Assembly: GCA_019118725.1 (NCBI GenBank)
Contig: DWYO01000051.1
Span: forward strand, 1 to 8,027
From: Candidatus Parabacteroides intestinavium
GTDB lineage: Bacteria > Bacteroidota > Bacteroidia > Bacteroidales > Tannerellaceae
DNA length: 8,027 nt
Direction: 5' to 3'
How positions within the stretch are numbered: the first letter of the stretch is position 1; each line of letters opens with the position of its first letter. Below the pieces are notes generated by a model that was not told the origin of the DNA, did not search any database, and saw nothing but the letters and a program-made list of their open reading frames with translations. Of this stretch, positions 1 through 7,031 are shown in pieces. The translations under genes and the position numbers were made by a program.

Positions 1-183
1 GATAAAATGGTAGAAAGTCGGCTTTTGCACAGCGAAATGAGAATTAGTGAAATCGTAGAAGAATTGGGTTTTACGGATGAAAGCCATTTGAATAGACTAT
101 TCAAGAAATACAAAGATTGTAACCCTACCGATTTTAGGAAGAAACATAGGGGGAATAAGTTCCTTTTTGGCAATAGCCCCTGA
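1..183 (+). CDS. AraC-family transcriptional regulator, C-terminal end (partial)
   Basis: This is the last 60 codons of a gene that begins upstream of the window; frame 1 is open from base 1 to the TGA at 181-183. The peptide has the second helix-turn-helix of an AraC/XylS DNA-binding domain: a leucine-rich helix ending LLHSEMRISEIVEELGF, then TDESHLNRLFKKY as the recognition helix, then the family's closing NPTDFRKKH. Such domains sit at the C terminus of one-component regulators and, in Bacteroides, also of hybrid two-component systems; the part that would tell these apart is missing. It converges on the PAP2 gene with only 36 bases between the two stop codons, so it is not part of the minus-strand operon. 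Family assignment is firm; target genes cannot be inferred. Confidence 0.88.
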   Translation, partial: DKMVESRLLHSEMRISEIVEELGFTDESHLNRLFKKYKDCNPTDFRKKHRGNKFLFGNSP

Positions 184-219
184 TGTCTCTTGGAACAAAT
201 GTTATTTTAGCTTCTTTAT
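184..219. other. Short convergent intergenic gap without a visible terminator
   Basis: Thirty-six AT-rich bases separate the stop of the AraC-type gene from the stop of the PAP2 gene on the opposite strand. I see no GC-rich stem followed by a T-run on either strand, so any terminator is either weak, Rho-dependent or placed inside one of the coding regions. Confidence 0.5.
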
Positions 220-1443
220 TCAAAACGAAACCATAAACGCCGATCCGGCAGTCAGGGTATTCATCCATTCCTTGCATCCCAGACTTTGCGATGGTATCAG
301 GTTATAGTCCAGGAATAGCTTCATGCCATAATGCGATGTGGCACGGAAAGTAAGGGAGATGCCACTGCCTATGCATAGTCCCTCCCGATGGCGGACGGAA
401 GTATCACTAAGTTGCCAGTCGGGATAGTGGACATAGCCGCCCACAAGCTTGCTGCCTACTTGGAAACGAGAGGACAAAGGATAGGAGAAATAGCCGCCCG
501 CACAGAATGATAGCGCATCGAACGTGTTTCCCTCCATTTTCTTGCTGTGCATAATGACCGCCGTGTTGGAAGCCGTAAAACGCCCGCCAATTCCTACGTA
601 GGGATTGAAGAACCAAGCCCCTTCCACACCAGCCGTACTGCCAGTAGAGGTGTTTAGTTCATGTTGCTCGTCAAGGTTGTAACTGTTCAAAGGAATGTTC
701 ATCCCGATGTAGAGGCTGAAGAAAGAAGGTTTGTCCCAACGACCGAATATTTCGTTATTCGCAAAGCGGTTGATACCATTCTCTTTGAAAATGAGGTCTG
801 CCAGATAATACCCCATTTCCGTGGAGAGGATGCCAATGCCTGCCCCGGTCAGTACATCGCTCAGCCAATGTTTGTCATTTGCTATGCGCATCAATCCAGT
901 AGCTGTGGCTACCGAATAGGCACCGATGCCTATCCAAGGACTTTTGTGTCCGTACTCCTTGGTCAGCATGGTGGCGGTCATGAAGGCTGTGGCGGTATGT
1001 CCCGAAGGAAAGGAATGGTCGTTGGAGCCATCGGGACGCATCACGTGGGTGACCTGTTTCAGGGAATAGACCACACTGCCCATCAGCAGGGTCGAGAAAG
1101 CATCCGATGCCAGCATTCGTCCCCACGAACTGCGTCCCTCTACACCGCCGGCTTTCATGCCGAGCATTACTGCTGCCGGGAAATATTGCAGGTAATCATC
1201 GGCGTGATGATTGAACTGTGGTAGATAGTCGTTACGGAGGCTATGGAAATGATCATCCTCGCTTTTGATAAGGAGTCCACCTACCACCAGCGGTACACCA
1301 ATATAAGTCATGTGGAAAGCTTGTGAGGATACCATTCGGTCGATGAATTTCTTGTCCCTCTGCCAAAGATGAAGGGTGTCTATTTGTGCAGATAGAGACG
1401 AGCATAAAAAGCACGACAAAACCAAGATGCTTAATCTTTTCAT
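220..1443 (-). CDS. PAP2-family lipid phosphatase with C-terminal beta-barrel-like domain
   Basis: The 407-residue product starts with a signal peptide (MKRLSILVLSCFLCSSLSA, likely cut before Q20). The PAP2 (type 2 phosphatidic acid phosphatase) core covers about residues 45-215, with all three signature motifs: K129-x6-R136-P137; S144-F-P-S-G-H149; and R186-x5-H192-x3-D196. H149 and H192 are the expected phospho-enzyme nucleophile and acid/base residues, so the enzyme looks intact. From about residue 238 the protein changes to alternating aromatic/polar strands (SFFSLYIGMNIPL, VGIGGRFTASN, GGYFSYPLSSRFQVGSKL) and ends in a terminal phenylalanine (MVSF), as outer-membrane barrels do. PAP2 enzymes in this phylum act on lipid A, undecaprenyl pyrophosphate or phospholipids; the substrate here cannot be read from sequence. 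It is the last gene of the operon, starting 1 base after the receptor gene's stop. ATG at 1441-1443 is supported by the signal peptide. Confidence 0.88.
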   Translation of the reverse strand: MKRLSILVLSCFLCSSLSAQIDTLHLWQRDKKFIDRMVSSQAFHMTYIGVPLVVGGLLIKSEDDHFHSLRNDYLPQFNHHADDYLQYFPAAVMLGMKAGGVEGRSSWGRMLASDAFSTLLMGSVVYSLKQVTHVMRPDGSNDHSFPSGHTATAFMTATMLTKEYGHKSPWIGIGAYSVATATGLMRIANDKHWLSDVLTGAGIGILSTEMGYYLADLIFKENGINRFANNEIFGRWDKPSFFSLYIGMNIPLNSYNLDEQHELNTSTGSTAGVEGAWFFNPYVGIGGRFTASNTAVIMHSKKMEGNTFDALSFCAGGYFSYPLSSRFQVGSKLVGGYVHYPDWQLSDTSVRHREGLCIGSGISLTFRATSHYGMKLFLDYNLIPSQSLGCKEWMNTLTAGSAFMVSF

Positions 1444-1444
1444 T

Positions 1445-3802
1445 TTATTTTTGCTTTAGGGTATTGAAATTCCATGTAAATCCAATATAAAACATACGCG
1501 TATTCATTTTTTGCTCCAAGCGTTGCTGAAGTTGAGGAGTGTCTATGGTATATACTTTCTTGAACGTATTGAATACATCCGACAGCGTTGCTGTAAACGA
1601 AAGGTGCAGGCGAGGTATCTCATATTTGGCACCAATGTCCGTAGTGAATGTGCCTTCGCGCTTGCCTTGTGCCATCAGCGAAGGAGACAGATAACGGCTG
1701 TTCAGTTGAATCAAGGCATTTTTGAAAGGTGTGAAATCAGCATTCAGCGAGGCACTCCATGCCACAGCATCTTTCCGGCTGCCGTATCCAAGGCGAGTAG
1801 CGTCTATCTGGTCATAAAACAAGTTACCGTTCATATTGAGCGTAAGCCATTTGCCGACGGCTGTGTTCAAGATAAATTCCGCGCCGGCCGATGAACCATT
1901 GTTCAGGTTTTCTTTGGTAGTGAGCAGCACACCCGTAGGCAGATAGCGGGTCACGGCTGTCAGTTTGTGGGTTACATAACGGTAATAGAGTGTTCCAAGC
2001 ACCGTCGTGCCGCCTTTCCGCCATTGGTAACCAGCCTCAACGGAATGTACCTTTTCCGGCTTCAGATATGGATTGCCCACCCGCAGGCTCAAAGGATTTT
2101 GATATTCAGGGAACGGGTTGAGGTCATCCGCTTCGGGACGGTTGACGCGAAGGCTGTAATTCAGTTGCAGTTCGTTCCACTCGTCGATGGCATACGAAAC
2201 ATGCAGCGTCGGGTATACCATCCAATAATCGTTCGTTACGATGCTGTCCAGGCTGTGAAGATGTGACTTTATCCGCATCAGTTCCGGGCGGATACCGAAC
2301 AGCAAGCCCCATGCCCCTTGCTTATATTCCACCGTAGCGTACAGGGCGTGGTTCGTTTCGTTATTGGTGAAGTCATTCGTGCGGTTTCTGTCAGGTACGA
2401 AGACATCCCCTTCCAAGTTCTGTACGTGGAAATTCAGGTCGGTCTGCAAGGCATCCAGTTCATAACCGATGTCCAGCTTCAGGTGCTCATTGAACTGACG
2501 GTGATAAGTCAGATGAAACAGATGCTGGTAATACGCCTGCCAGATTTGGGTGTTGTCTTTTGTCGTGCTGTCGGTGGAATACGTGGCATATTGGTTGTCC
2601 TCCAAACCTTCGAGCGAGGAATAGCTGTAGTCTGCCGTCAGCTCGTGGTCTTTGCCGAAGGTGTGCGTATAACTGCTACCAACTTCCCAACCTTTCACAT
2701 TCTCGTTGTCGTAGCGGTAACGGACGCCCTGATAGGTAATGTCCTGCCGGGCGTTCAGGTCTGTGGTATAGATATTCTCGGTACGGATGAAGTGTGTACG
2801 GGTATAGTTCCCGTTCACTTGCAGGCGGTCATTGCGGTCCATTTTCCAATCCACCCCGGCACGGACGATGTGCGAAACCGGATGTGCCCTGCTCGTAGTC
2901 AGTTGGGAAGTATAGGCCAACGTGCTGTCATTCCTCGTACGGTTATCCGAGATATGGGGTTCGTACAAATCGCGCCGTATGCCATAGCTGGCAGATAAAG
3001 TGATGTTTCCTGCATTGTAGGCAGCAGAGAGCGTGGCATTCCTCCGGCCTCCCGTTCCTACATTGGCAGACGCATTTCCGCTCCATCCTTTTTGTTTTTC
3101 CTTTTTCAGGATGAGGTTGATGATGCCGCTCACCCCATCGGGTTTGTAGGCGGCCGAGGGATTGGTGATGACCTCAATCCGTTCTATCTCGCTTGCAGGA
3201 ATCTGGCGGAGCGCATCGGCACGGGTGCGGGCATTCATCAGTGTGGAGGGCTTGCCGTCTATCAGGATATTGACATTCTCGCTGCCCCGCAGGCTGACGT
3301 GCCCTTCCACATCCACCTGCACGGAGGGAATGTTGCGCATCAGGTCGCTGACCGAGCCGGATGTGCTCATCAGATCGCTGCCTACGTTGAACACCCGTCT
3401 GTCGATGTGTTGCTCATAAGTGGAGCGGCGGCCTTGTACCACTACTTCATCCAATTGTTCTGATGAGGGGCGCAAGTAAAGTTTGTCTACATTGAATCCT
3501 TTTTGACCGGCTATTGTAAAGGCGGATGACCGGGAAGTTTCATACCCTATAAAACTGCATTCCACGTAATAATACCCTGCACTTACTGCAGCAAACGAAA
3601 ACCGACCGTCCGCATCTGTAACACACCCGGCGACAAATACGCTATCCACCACCCGATAAAGGGCGACATCAGCAAATTCTACGGGCTGTTCCGATGTCTT
3701 GTCGATGATACGCCCAGTCACTTTTTTCTCTTGCATTTCTACTCCATATAGGAACTGTATGCAAAAGCAACTTACTATGATAATCTCAATTTTCTTTATC
3801 AT
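1445..3802 (-). CDS. TonB-dependent receptor-like outer-membrane protein (carboxypeptidase-regulatory domain, plug, barrel)
   Basis: The 785-residue protein opens with a signal peptide (hydrophobic stretch at about 5-20). Residues 27-112 form a carboxypeptidase-regulatory-like beta-sandwich (VTGRIID, TDADGRFSF at 62-70, SFIGYE at 83-88). A LDEVVVQG segment (117-124) links to the plug domain at about 135-232, with typical plug motifs at 152-161 (SDLMRNIPSV), 169-185 (VSLRGSENVNILIDGKP) and 205-230 (EIERIEVITNPSAAY, then GVSGIINL). The rest is barrel strands, finishing with MFYIGFTWNFN and a short tail. The length and domain order fit the outer-membrane beta-barrel family related to TonB-dependent transporters (Pfam OMP_b-brl_3 type), not the longer SusC group, and no SusD-like gene is adjacent. 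The ligand is unknown. Its ATG overlaps the stop of the GT2 gene (ATGA, 3799-3802), implying translational coupling; a link to envelope glycolipid handling is inferred from the operon only. Confidence 0.9.
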   Translation of the reverse strand: MIKKIEIIIVSCFCIQFLYGVEMQEKKVTGRIIDKTSEQPVEFADVALYRVVDSVFVAGCVTDADGRFSFAAVSAGYYYVECSFIGYETSRSSAFTIAGQKGFNVDKLYLRPSSEQLDEVVVQGRRSTYEQHIDRRVFNVGSDLMSTSGSVSDLMRNIPSVQVDVEGHVSLRGSENVNILIDGKPSTLMNARTRADALRQIPASEIERIEVITNPSAAYKPDGVSGIINLILKKEKQKGWSGNASANVGTGGRRNATLSAAYNAGNITLSASYGIRRDLYEPHISDNRTRNDSTLAYTSQLTTSRAHPVSHIVRAGVDWKMDRNDRLQVNGNYTRTHFIRTENIYTTDLNARQDITYQGVRYRYDNENVKGWEVGSSYTHTFGKDHELTADYSYSSLEGLEDNQYATYSTDSTTKDNTQIWQAYYQHLFHLTYHRQFNEHLKLDIGYELDALQTDLNFHVQNLEGDVFVPDRNRTNDFTNNETNHALYATVEYKQGAWGLLFGIRPELMRIKSHLHSLDSIVTNDYWMVYPTLHVSYAIDEWNELQLNYSLRVNRPEADDLNPFPEYQNPLSLRVGNPYLKPEKVHSVEAGYQWRKGGTTVLGTLYYRYVTHKLTAVTRYLPTGVLLTTKENLNNGSSAGAEFILNTAVGKWLTLNMNGNLFYDQIDATRLGYGSRKDAVAWSASLNADFTPFKNALIQLNSRYLSPSLMAQGKREGTFTTDIGAKYEIPRLHLSFTATLSDVFNTFKKVYTIDTPQLQQRLEQKMNTRMFYIGFTWNFNTLKQK

Positions 3803-4758
3803 ATACTTCTTTTGTTAATTCCTGTATATTCTTCTACGAAATAATGTGGTCGTCTTTTTACCTCGGTATATATTTTCCCGATATATTCTCCAATAATGCC
3901 GCAAGCCAATAAAATAGCACCTCCAATGAACCATACGGATACAAGCAAAGAAGTCCATCCTGGCATCGTATTTCCAGCTATGTAAGAACATAAGCCGTAA
4001 ACGATAGCCAAGATGGATACAAATATGAAAAACAACCCTATATAGGTAATGTATTGCAAAGGACGGACAGAAAATGAAGTTATTCCATCCAATGCAAACT
4101 CAACCATTTTCTTTAACGGATAGTTGGATTTACCGGCAAAGCGTTCTTTCCGGTTATAATAGACTATCGCAGATGGATATCCTAACGAATGGACCATTCC
4201 ACGCAGAAACAGATTGCGTTCAGGAAAAGACAATAACGATTGAAGGGCACGGCGACTGAGCAAACGAAAATCCGCATGATTGTAAACAATGTTTCCCCCC
4301 AAGCCATTCATCAACCGATAAAATGCCTGTGCGGTATATCGTTTGAAAAAAGTATCTGTTTTCCGTCCTTTGCGGACACCATATACGATATCTACACCTT
4401 TATGGTAATAATTAATCATTGAGTAGATGGCTTCCTCATCGTCTTGTAAATCGGCATCGATGGAAATAATGATATCTGCATAGGAAACGGCCCATTCCAG
4501 TCCGGCCCAAAGGGCTTTTTGATGTCCTACGTTATGTGCCAATTTCAGTCCGGCTATGTGGCTGTCTGTCGCATACTGTTTGATTAATGACCAAGTGTGA
4601 TCTTTGCTTCCGTCATCTACATATAGAATCTTCCCTGAATCGATTTGTCTTTGTCTCTTCAAGGTATCAATTACCTGGAAAAGCCGCAAAGTGCTTTCCG
4701 GCAAGACCTCTTCTTCATTGTAACAGGGAACGACTATTACCAATCTCGTTTGTTTCAT
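3799..4758 (-). CDS. GT2 polyprenyl-phosphate glycosyltransferase (ArnC/GtrB/DPM1-like)
   Basis: This 319-residue enzyme probably moves a sugar from a nucleotide-sugar onto polyprenyl (undecaprenyl) phosphate at the cytoplasmic face of the inner membrane. The GT-A fold is clear: VVPCYNEEE at 9-17, YVDDGSKDHT at 46-55, HNVGHQKALWAG at 75-86, and the metal-binding DADLQDD at 101-107. Later family features are HADFRLLSRRAL near 165 and RKERFAGKSNYPLKKM near 205, before two C-terminal membrane helices (about 231-260 and 268-292) and a basic cytosolic tail. This two-helix architecture is that of GtrB/ArnC/YfdH-type enzymes rather than soluble GT2 proteins. No key residue is missing. It overlaps both neighbours by four bases (ATGA): upstream the GT83-like remnant and downstream the outer-membrane receptor. 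A GT2/GT83 pair is the usual donor-maker and donor-user arrangement. The sugar cannot be determined. Confidence 0.92.
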   Translation of the reverse strand: MKQTRLVIVVPCYNEEEVLPESTLRLFQVIDTLKRQRQIDSGKILYVDDGSKDHTWSLIKQYATDSHIAGLKLAHNVGHQKALWAGLEWAVSYADIIISIDADLQDDEEAIYSMINYYHKGVDIVYGVRKGRKTDTFFKRYTAQAFYRLMNGLGGNIVYNHADFRLLSRRALQSLLSFPERNLFLRGMVHSLGYPSAIVYYNRKERFAGKSNYPLKKMVEFALDGITSFSVRPLQYITYIGLFFIFVSILAIVYGLCSYIAGNTMPGWTSLLVSVWFIGGAILLACGIIGEYIGKIYTEVKRRPHYFVEEYTGINKRSI

Positions 4759-5423
4759 TGTTCAAATTTTTTAAATTGATACAAACCGATTATTTTATGG
4801 TCATCGCAACTGCGATGTTTGCTGTCATAGATTTGCTTTAATTGATACTCCTTGTTCTCTTCGAGAAAACTATTTGCATCTTCTGGTCCGGCTATCAGAT
4901 ACCCTTCTGTCGGCATAAAGGCATCAAACGGGACAATACGATCTCCTAAATAGAAATTGAGTGTAAACAGACGCATAGGGTTGCTACGAGAGTAGCATGA
5001 ATAAATCTTTCCGTAAGGGACAAGGGTGGCTATGTGTTCGGCTATAGGTTTGTCTGACTTCTGATTGAGTAGAGTAGGGGCAAAGAATCCATCCAGGGCG
5101 AGAAATAGAGAAAATAGGTGGATAATTAGACTGTAATGTCCCCATGAACTGAAACTTTTATTTCGGCATATCCACATAAAAAATCCACCTGTAACAACAA
5201 TCAAGCCGAGCAAGATATATGCTGAAAATCCCATATAAACAGAGGCTAATGTTCGCATATACAAGATGTTCTCTTCAGCATGATGTCCGGAAAACAGGCT
5301 TTCAGGAATCCACCCCAAGCGCAAAAAAATGAATACGACCAATAGCAATAGTGAAAAAGAAACTATTATATTCCCGAATATTTTCAGGGCAATTGGACGA
5401 ACATGACGTAGGTAGAGAATGTA
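4755..5423 (-). pseudogene. C-terminal fragment of the GT83/ArnT-like glycosyltransferase (frame-disrupted)
   Basis: The reading frame is open from 5423 down to the TGA at 4755-4757, after an in-frame TAA at 5424-5426. It encodes YILYLRHVRPIALKIFGN, a membrane helix (SFSLLLVVFIFLRLGW), two more hydrophobic segments and a soluble C-terminal part, matching the end of ArnT-like glycosyltransferases: late membrane helices followed by a periplasmic domain. It follows the N-terminal half directly but in another frame. The first usable start is a TTG at 5346-5348 (197 residues); between it and 5423 there is no ATG, GTG or TTG, only a CTG overlapping the upstream TGA, so independent translation is doubtful. 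It overlaps the GT2 start by ATGA, showing that the original intact gene was coupled to GT2. I infer that fragment and N-terminal half were one gene. A small functional membrane protein from the TTG start is possible but unlikely. Confidence 0.7.
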
Positions 5424-6211
5424 TTAACATTATAGTAGACCGGGTTTTCATGTGATTCATAGCTCATCTTGCCTAAGAAACGCCATACGTTTTCTTCCAA
5501 CACCAATTGCAAAAATGCATCGCCTCCTTGTTGATAAGCCGCCCAATACCAACTTATTAACGGGAGCAGGCTGGAGGCGAGTGCGACCCATAAAAAGGAA
5601 CAGATAATTTGGGGTAGTTTTATTTCACTACGTATCCATAGAAAAACGACTGTAACCAGACAAGGCAAGACCATTCCGACAGGCCCTTTGGTAAGGACAG
5701 CTCCACTTAAGCACAGAATAGCCATATAAGGTATACCCTGCAATCTTTTTTCGCTCCATTGGTAAAGTTGGTAAGAGGCCACTACCATAAATGCCGATAA
5801 CATCATATCCACACGGCAACCTGTTCCGGAACGGTGTACTTCAAAATTGGTTAAAGTTACCAAAGCCATGATAAACGCTACTTCAGCACTCGCTCTACGA
5901 GCAAAAAAGACATATCCGGCCAGTGCCATAATTGCCAAGGCTATTGCCGAAGGTATTCGTGAAGCATATTCGGTTACACCTCCGGTTAGTGTGGAAATTA
6001 AAGCGACACACCAATGATAGAAAGGCGGTTTGTAGGCTATATCCACTCCGTTGTTGATCGGGAGAATCCAATTGTTCTGGTTCAACATTGACAAGGCTAC
6101 AATAGCCTCGCGGGATGCTCCTTTTGTATTAAAGTCGGTTGCTCCTAAAAAAGGAAAAAGATATCCGCAAACGATGAGGATTAAAAGCCAAAAATATTTA
6201 TCCTTTGCCAT
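5384..6211 (-). CDS. GT83/ArnT-like polyprenyl-phosphate-sugar glycosyltransferase, N-terminal half (truncated)
   Basis: The 275-residue product is the N-terminal half of an ArnT/PMT-superfamily integral membrane glycosyltransferase, which takes a sugar from polyprenyl phosphate and adds it to an envelope acceptor such as lipid A. Visible family features are a first membrane helix (8-23), the periplasmic loop with E35 and the WILPINNG...YKPPFYHW segment (48-67, K61), EYASRIPSA (81-89), and the charged CRVDMM with D135, corresponding to the conserved Asp of the family. Further helices follow, and ENPVYYNV (255-262) is the usual approach to the middle transmembrane part. After V262 similarity stops: 13 unrelated residues (NTFSTYVMFVQLP) lead to a TGA at 5384-5386. 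The rest lies in another frame immediately downstream. Without the central and C-terminal parts activity is improbable. ATG at 6209-6211 is the plausible start; it is the first gene of the operon. Confidence 0.82.
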   Translation of the reverse strand: MAKDKYFWLLILIVCGYLFPFLGATDFNTKGASREAIVALSMLNQNNWILPINNGVDIAYKPPFYHWCVALISTLTGGVTEYASRIPSAIALAIMALAGYVFFARRASAEVAFIMALVTLTNFEVHRSGTGCRVDMMLSAFMVVASYQLYQWSEKRLQGIPYMAILCLSGAVLTKGPVGMVLPCLVTVVFLWIRSEIKLPQIICSFLWVALASSLLPLISWYWAAYQQGGDAFLQLVLEENVWRFLGKMSYESHENPVYYNVNTFSTYVMFVQLP

Positions 6212-6229
6212 TGCTTATAGTTTTTGCTG

Positions 6230-6237
6230 CAAACATA
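6230..6237 (-). promoter_or_regulatory. Candidate Bacteroides -7 element for the glycosyltransferase/receptor/PAP2 operon
   Basis: On the minus strand these bases read TATGTTTG, an exact match to the Bacteroides -7 consensus TAnnTTTG, 18 bases before the ATG of the GT83-like gene. The expected -33 TTTG position (around 6255-6258) reads only TTTT, so the match is partial. The implied leader would be very short, about 10-12 bases. No Shine-Dalgarno sequence is evident. Confidence 0.45.
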
Positions 6238-6305
6238 TAAGCTGACTTTGTGGAAAAATTGAAGAAGATAGTATTATGAATTGTAGGGCTGGTTTATTTA
6301 ATACC

Positions 6306-6962
6306 TTATGTTTTGGGGGAATAGTCCTTTTGCATGGCTAGAACTTCTTGAAAACGCTGTTGCGAGGAGGTTCCGGTCAATCGTTCTTTGGACGGGAAAT
6401 GAGCATCGAAGGTCATTACTTCCGTTTCGTCCACGTTGTATATTTCATCTTCAAAATAACGGCCAGCCGCGTTCTTCAAGGCATCTGTATAGAGTGGGTA
6501 GGCGTGCAAGGCAGCGAGATATTTGTTTTCGGAGGAGCGAATGTTAAAACGCTCTGCTGCTGTAAAGCCGACTTTTTCATAGTACCGTGGGTCACCACAG
6601 AGCAGAATGGCGCGGTGGCCTGCGTCTTTGGCGGTAGTGCAGGCATGTTCGATCAACATCCGTCCTATTCCTTTTCGTTGGAAAACTGGAAGTACGGCTA
6701 TCGGTCCCAAGGTCAATACGTCATAGCGTTTGCCGTCATCTCCTAAGATGAACGATTTCATAAAAACTACAGAACCAATGATTTTTTTATTTGCCACAGC
6801 GACAAAATCCAATTCGGAAACAAAATTAGGCGAATTGCGCATCACGTGTAATAGGTAGTGTTCTGTGCATCCGGGAGAGTAGTGGTTCCAAAATGCTTCT
6901 CGTGTTACTTGTTCTGCCTCACTGTAATCCGCAGGCTGCTCTAAGCGAATTTGTATATCCAT
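6306..6962 (-). CDS. GNAT-family N-acetyltransferase (YhbS-like)
   Basis: I place the start at the ATG at 6960-6962, giving 218 residues that begin directly with the fold's first strand (MDIQIRLEQPADYSEAEQVTREAF). A longer frame reaching 7028 is open, but its extra 22 residues look non-coding and would begin upstream of the promoter described below. The acetyl-CoA-binding motif A is clear: LGPIAVLPVFQRKGIGRMLI (85-104) with the Q/R-x-x-G-x-G loop Q95-R-K-G-I-G100. The following GDPRYYEKVGF (123-133) is the typical motif B region of COG3153/YhbS-type acetyltransferases. The C-terminal third, with VDETEVMTFDAHFP, is an extension also common in that group. It is probably cytosolic and acetylates a small molecule or protein amine; the substrate is unknown. 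It has its own promoter and is probably not co-transcribed with the operon downstream, 94 bases away. Confidence 0.87.
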   Translation of the reverse strand: MDIQIRLEQPADYSEAEQVTREAFWNHYSPGCTEHYLLHVMRNSPNFVSELDFVAVANKKIIGSVVFMKSFILGDDGKRYDVLTLGPIAVLPVFQRKGIGRMLIEHACTTAKDAGHRAILLCGDPRYYEKVGFTAAERFNIRSSENKYLAALHAYPLYTDALKNAAGRYFEDEIYNVDETEVMTFDAHFPSKERLTGTSSQQRFQEVLAMQKDYSPKT

Positions 6963-6990
6963 ATTAGTTGATTTATTGTGAAACCCGGAA

Positions 6991-7022
6991 CGAAGATAAG
7001 AAAAAATGGAAAGCGGGGCAAA
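6991..7022 (-). promoter_or_regulatory. Bacteroides-type -33/-7 promoter for the acetyltransferase gene
   Basis: Read on the minus strand, TTTG (7022-7019) is followed after exactly 20 bases by TATCTTCG (6998-6991), which matches the Bacteroides -7 consensus TAnnTTTG with one mismatch. The spacing agrees with the known 19-21 bases. Transcription would begin near 6984, leaving a leader of about 20 bases before the ATG at 6962. This placement supports the short start of the acetyltransferase over the one at 7028. Confidence 0.6.
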
Positions 7023-7031
7023 TTGCATCCT

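Noticed and set aside
661..1224. A 187-codon open frame on the + strand
   Set aside because: It is antisense to the PAP2 catalytic core, whose three motifs are intact on the minus strand; the + strand peptide shows no family features.
2318..2998. A 226-codon open frame on the + strand
   Set aside because: It lies wholly antisense to the receptor gene's barrel, has no recognisable domain, and is a by-product of the codon usage of the real gene.
1445..3802. SusC of a polysaccharide utilisation locus
   Set aside because: The protein is about 785 residues, shorter than usual SusC, and there is no SusD-like lipoprotein or glycoside hydrolase beside it.
6212..6305. Terminator hairpin after the acetyltransferase gene
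   Set aside because: I looked for a stem with a following T-run on the minus strand and found none that was convincing.
6963..7028. N-terminal extension of the acetyltransferase by 22 residues
   Set aside because: The extension has no domain character and would start upstream of the matching -33/-7 promoter.
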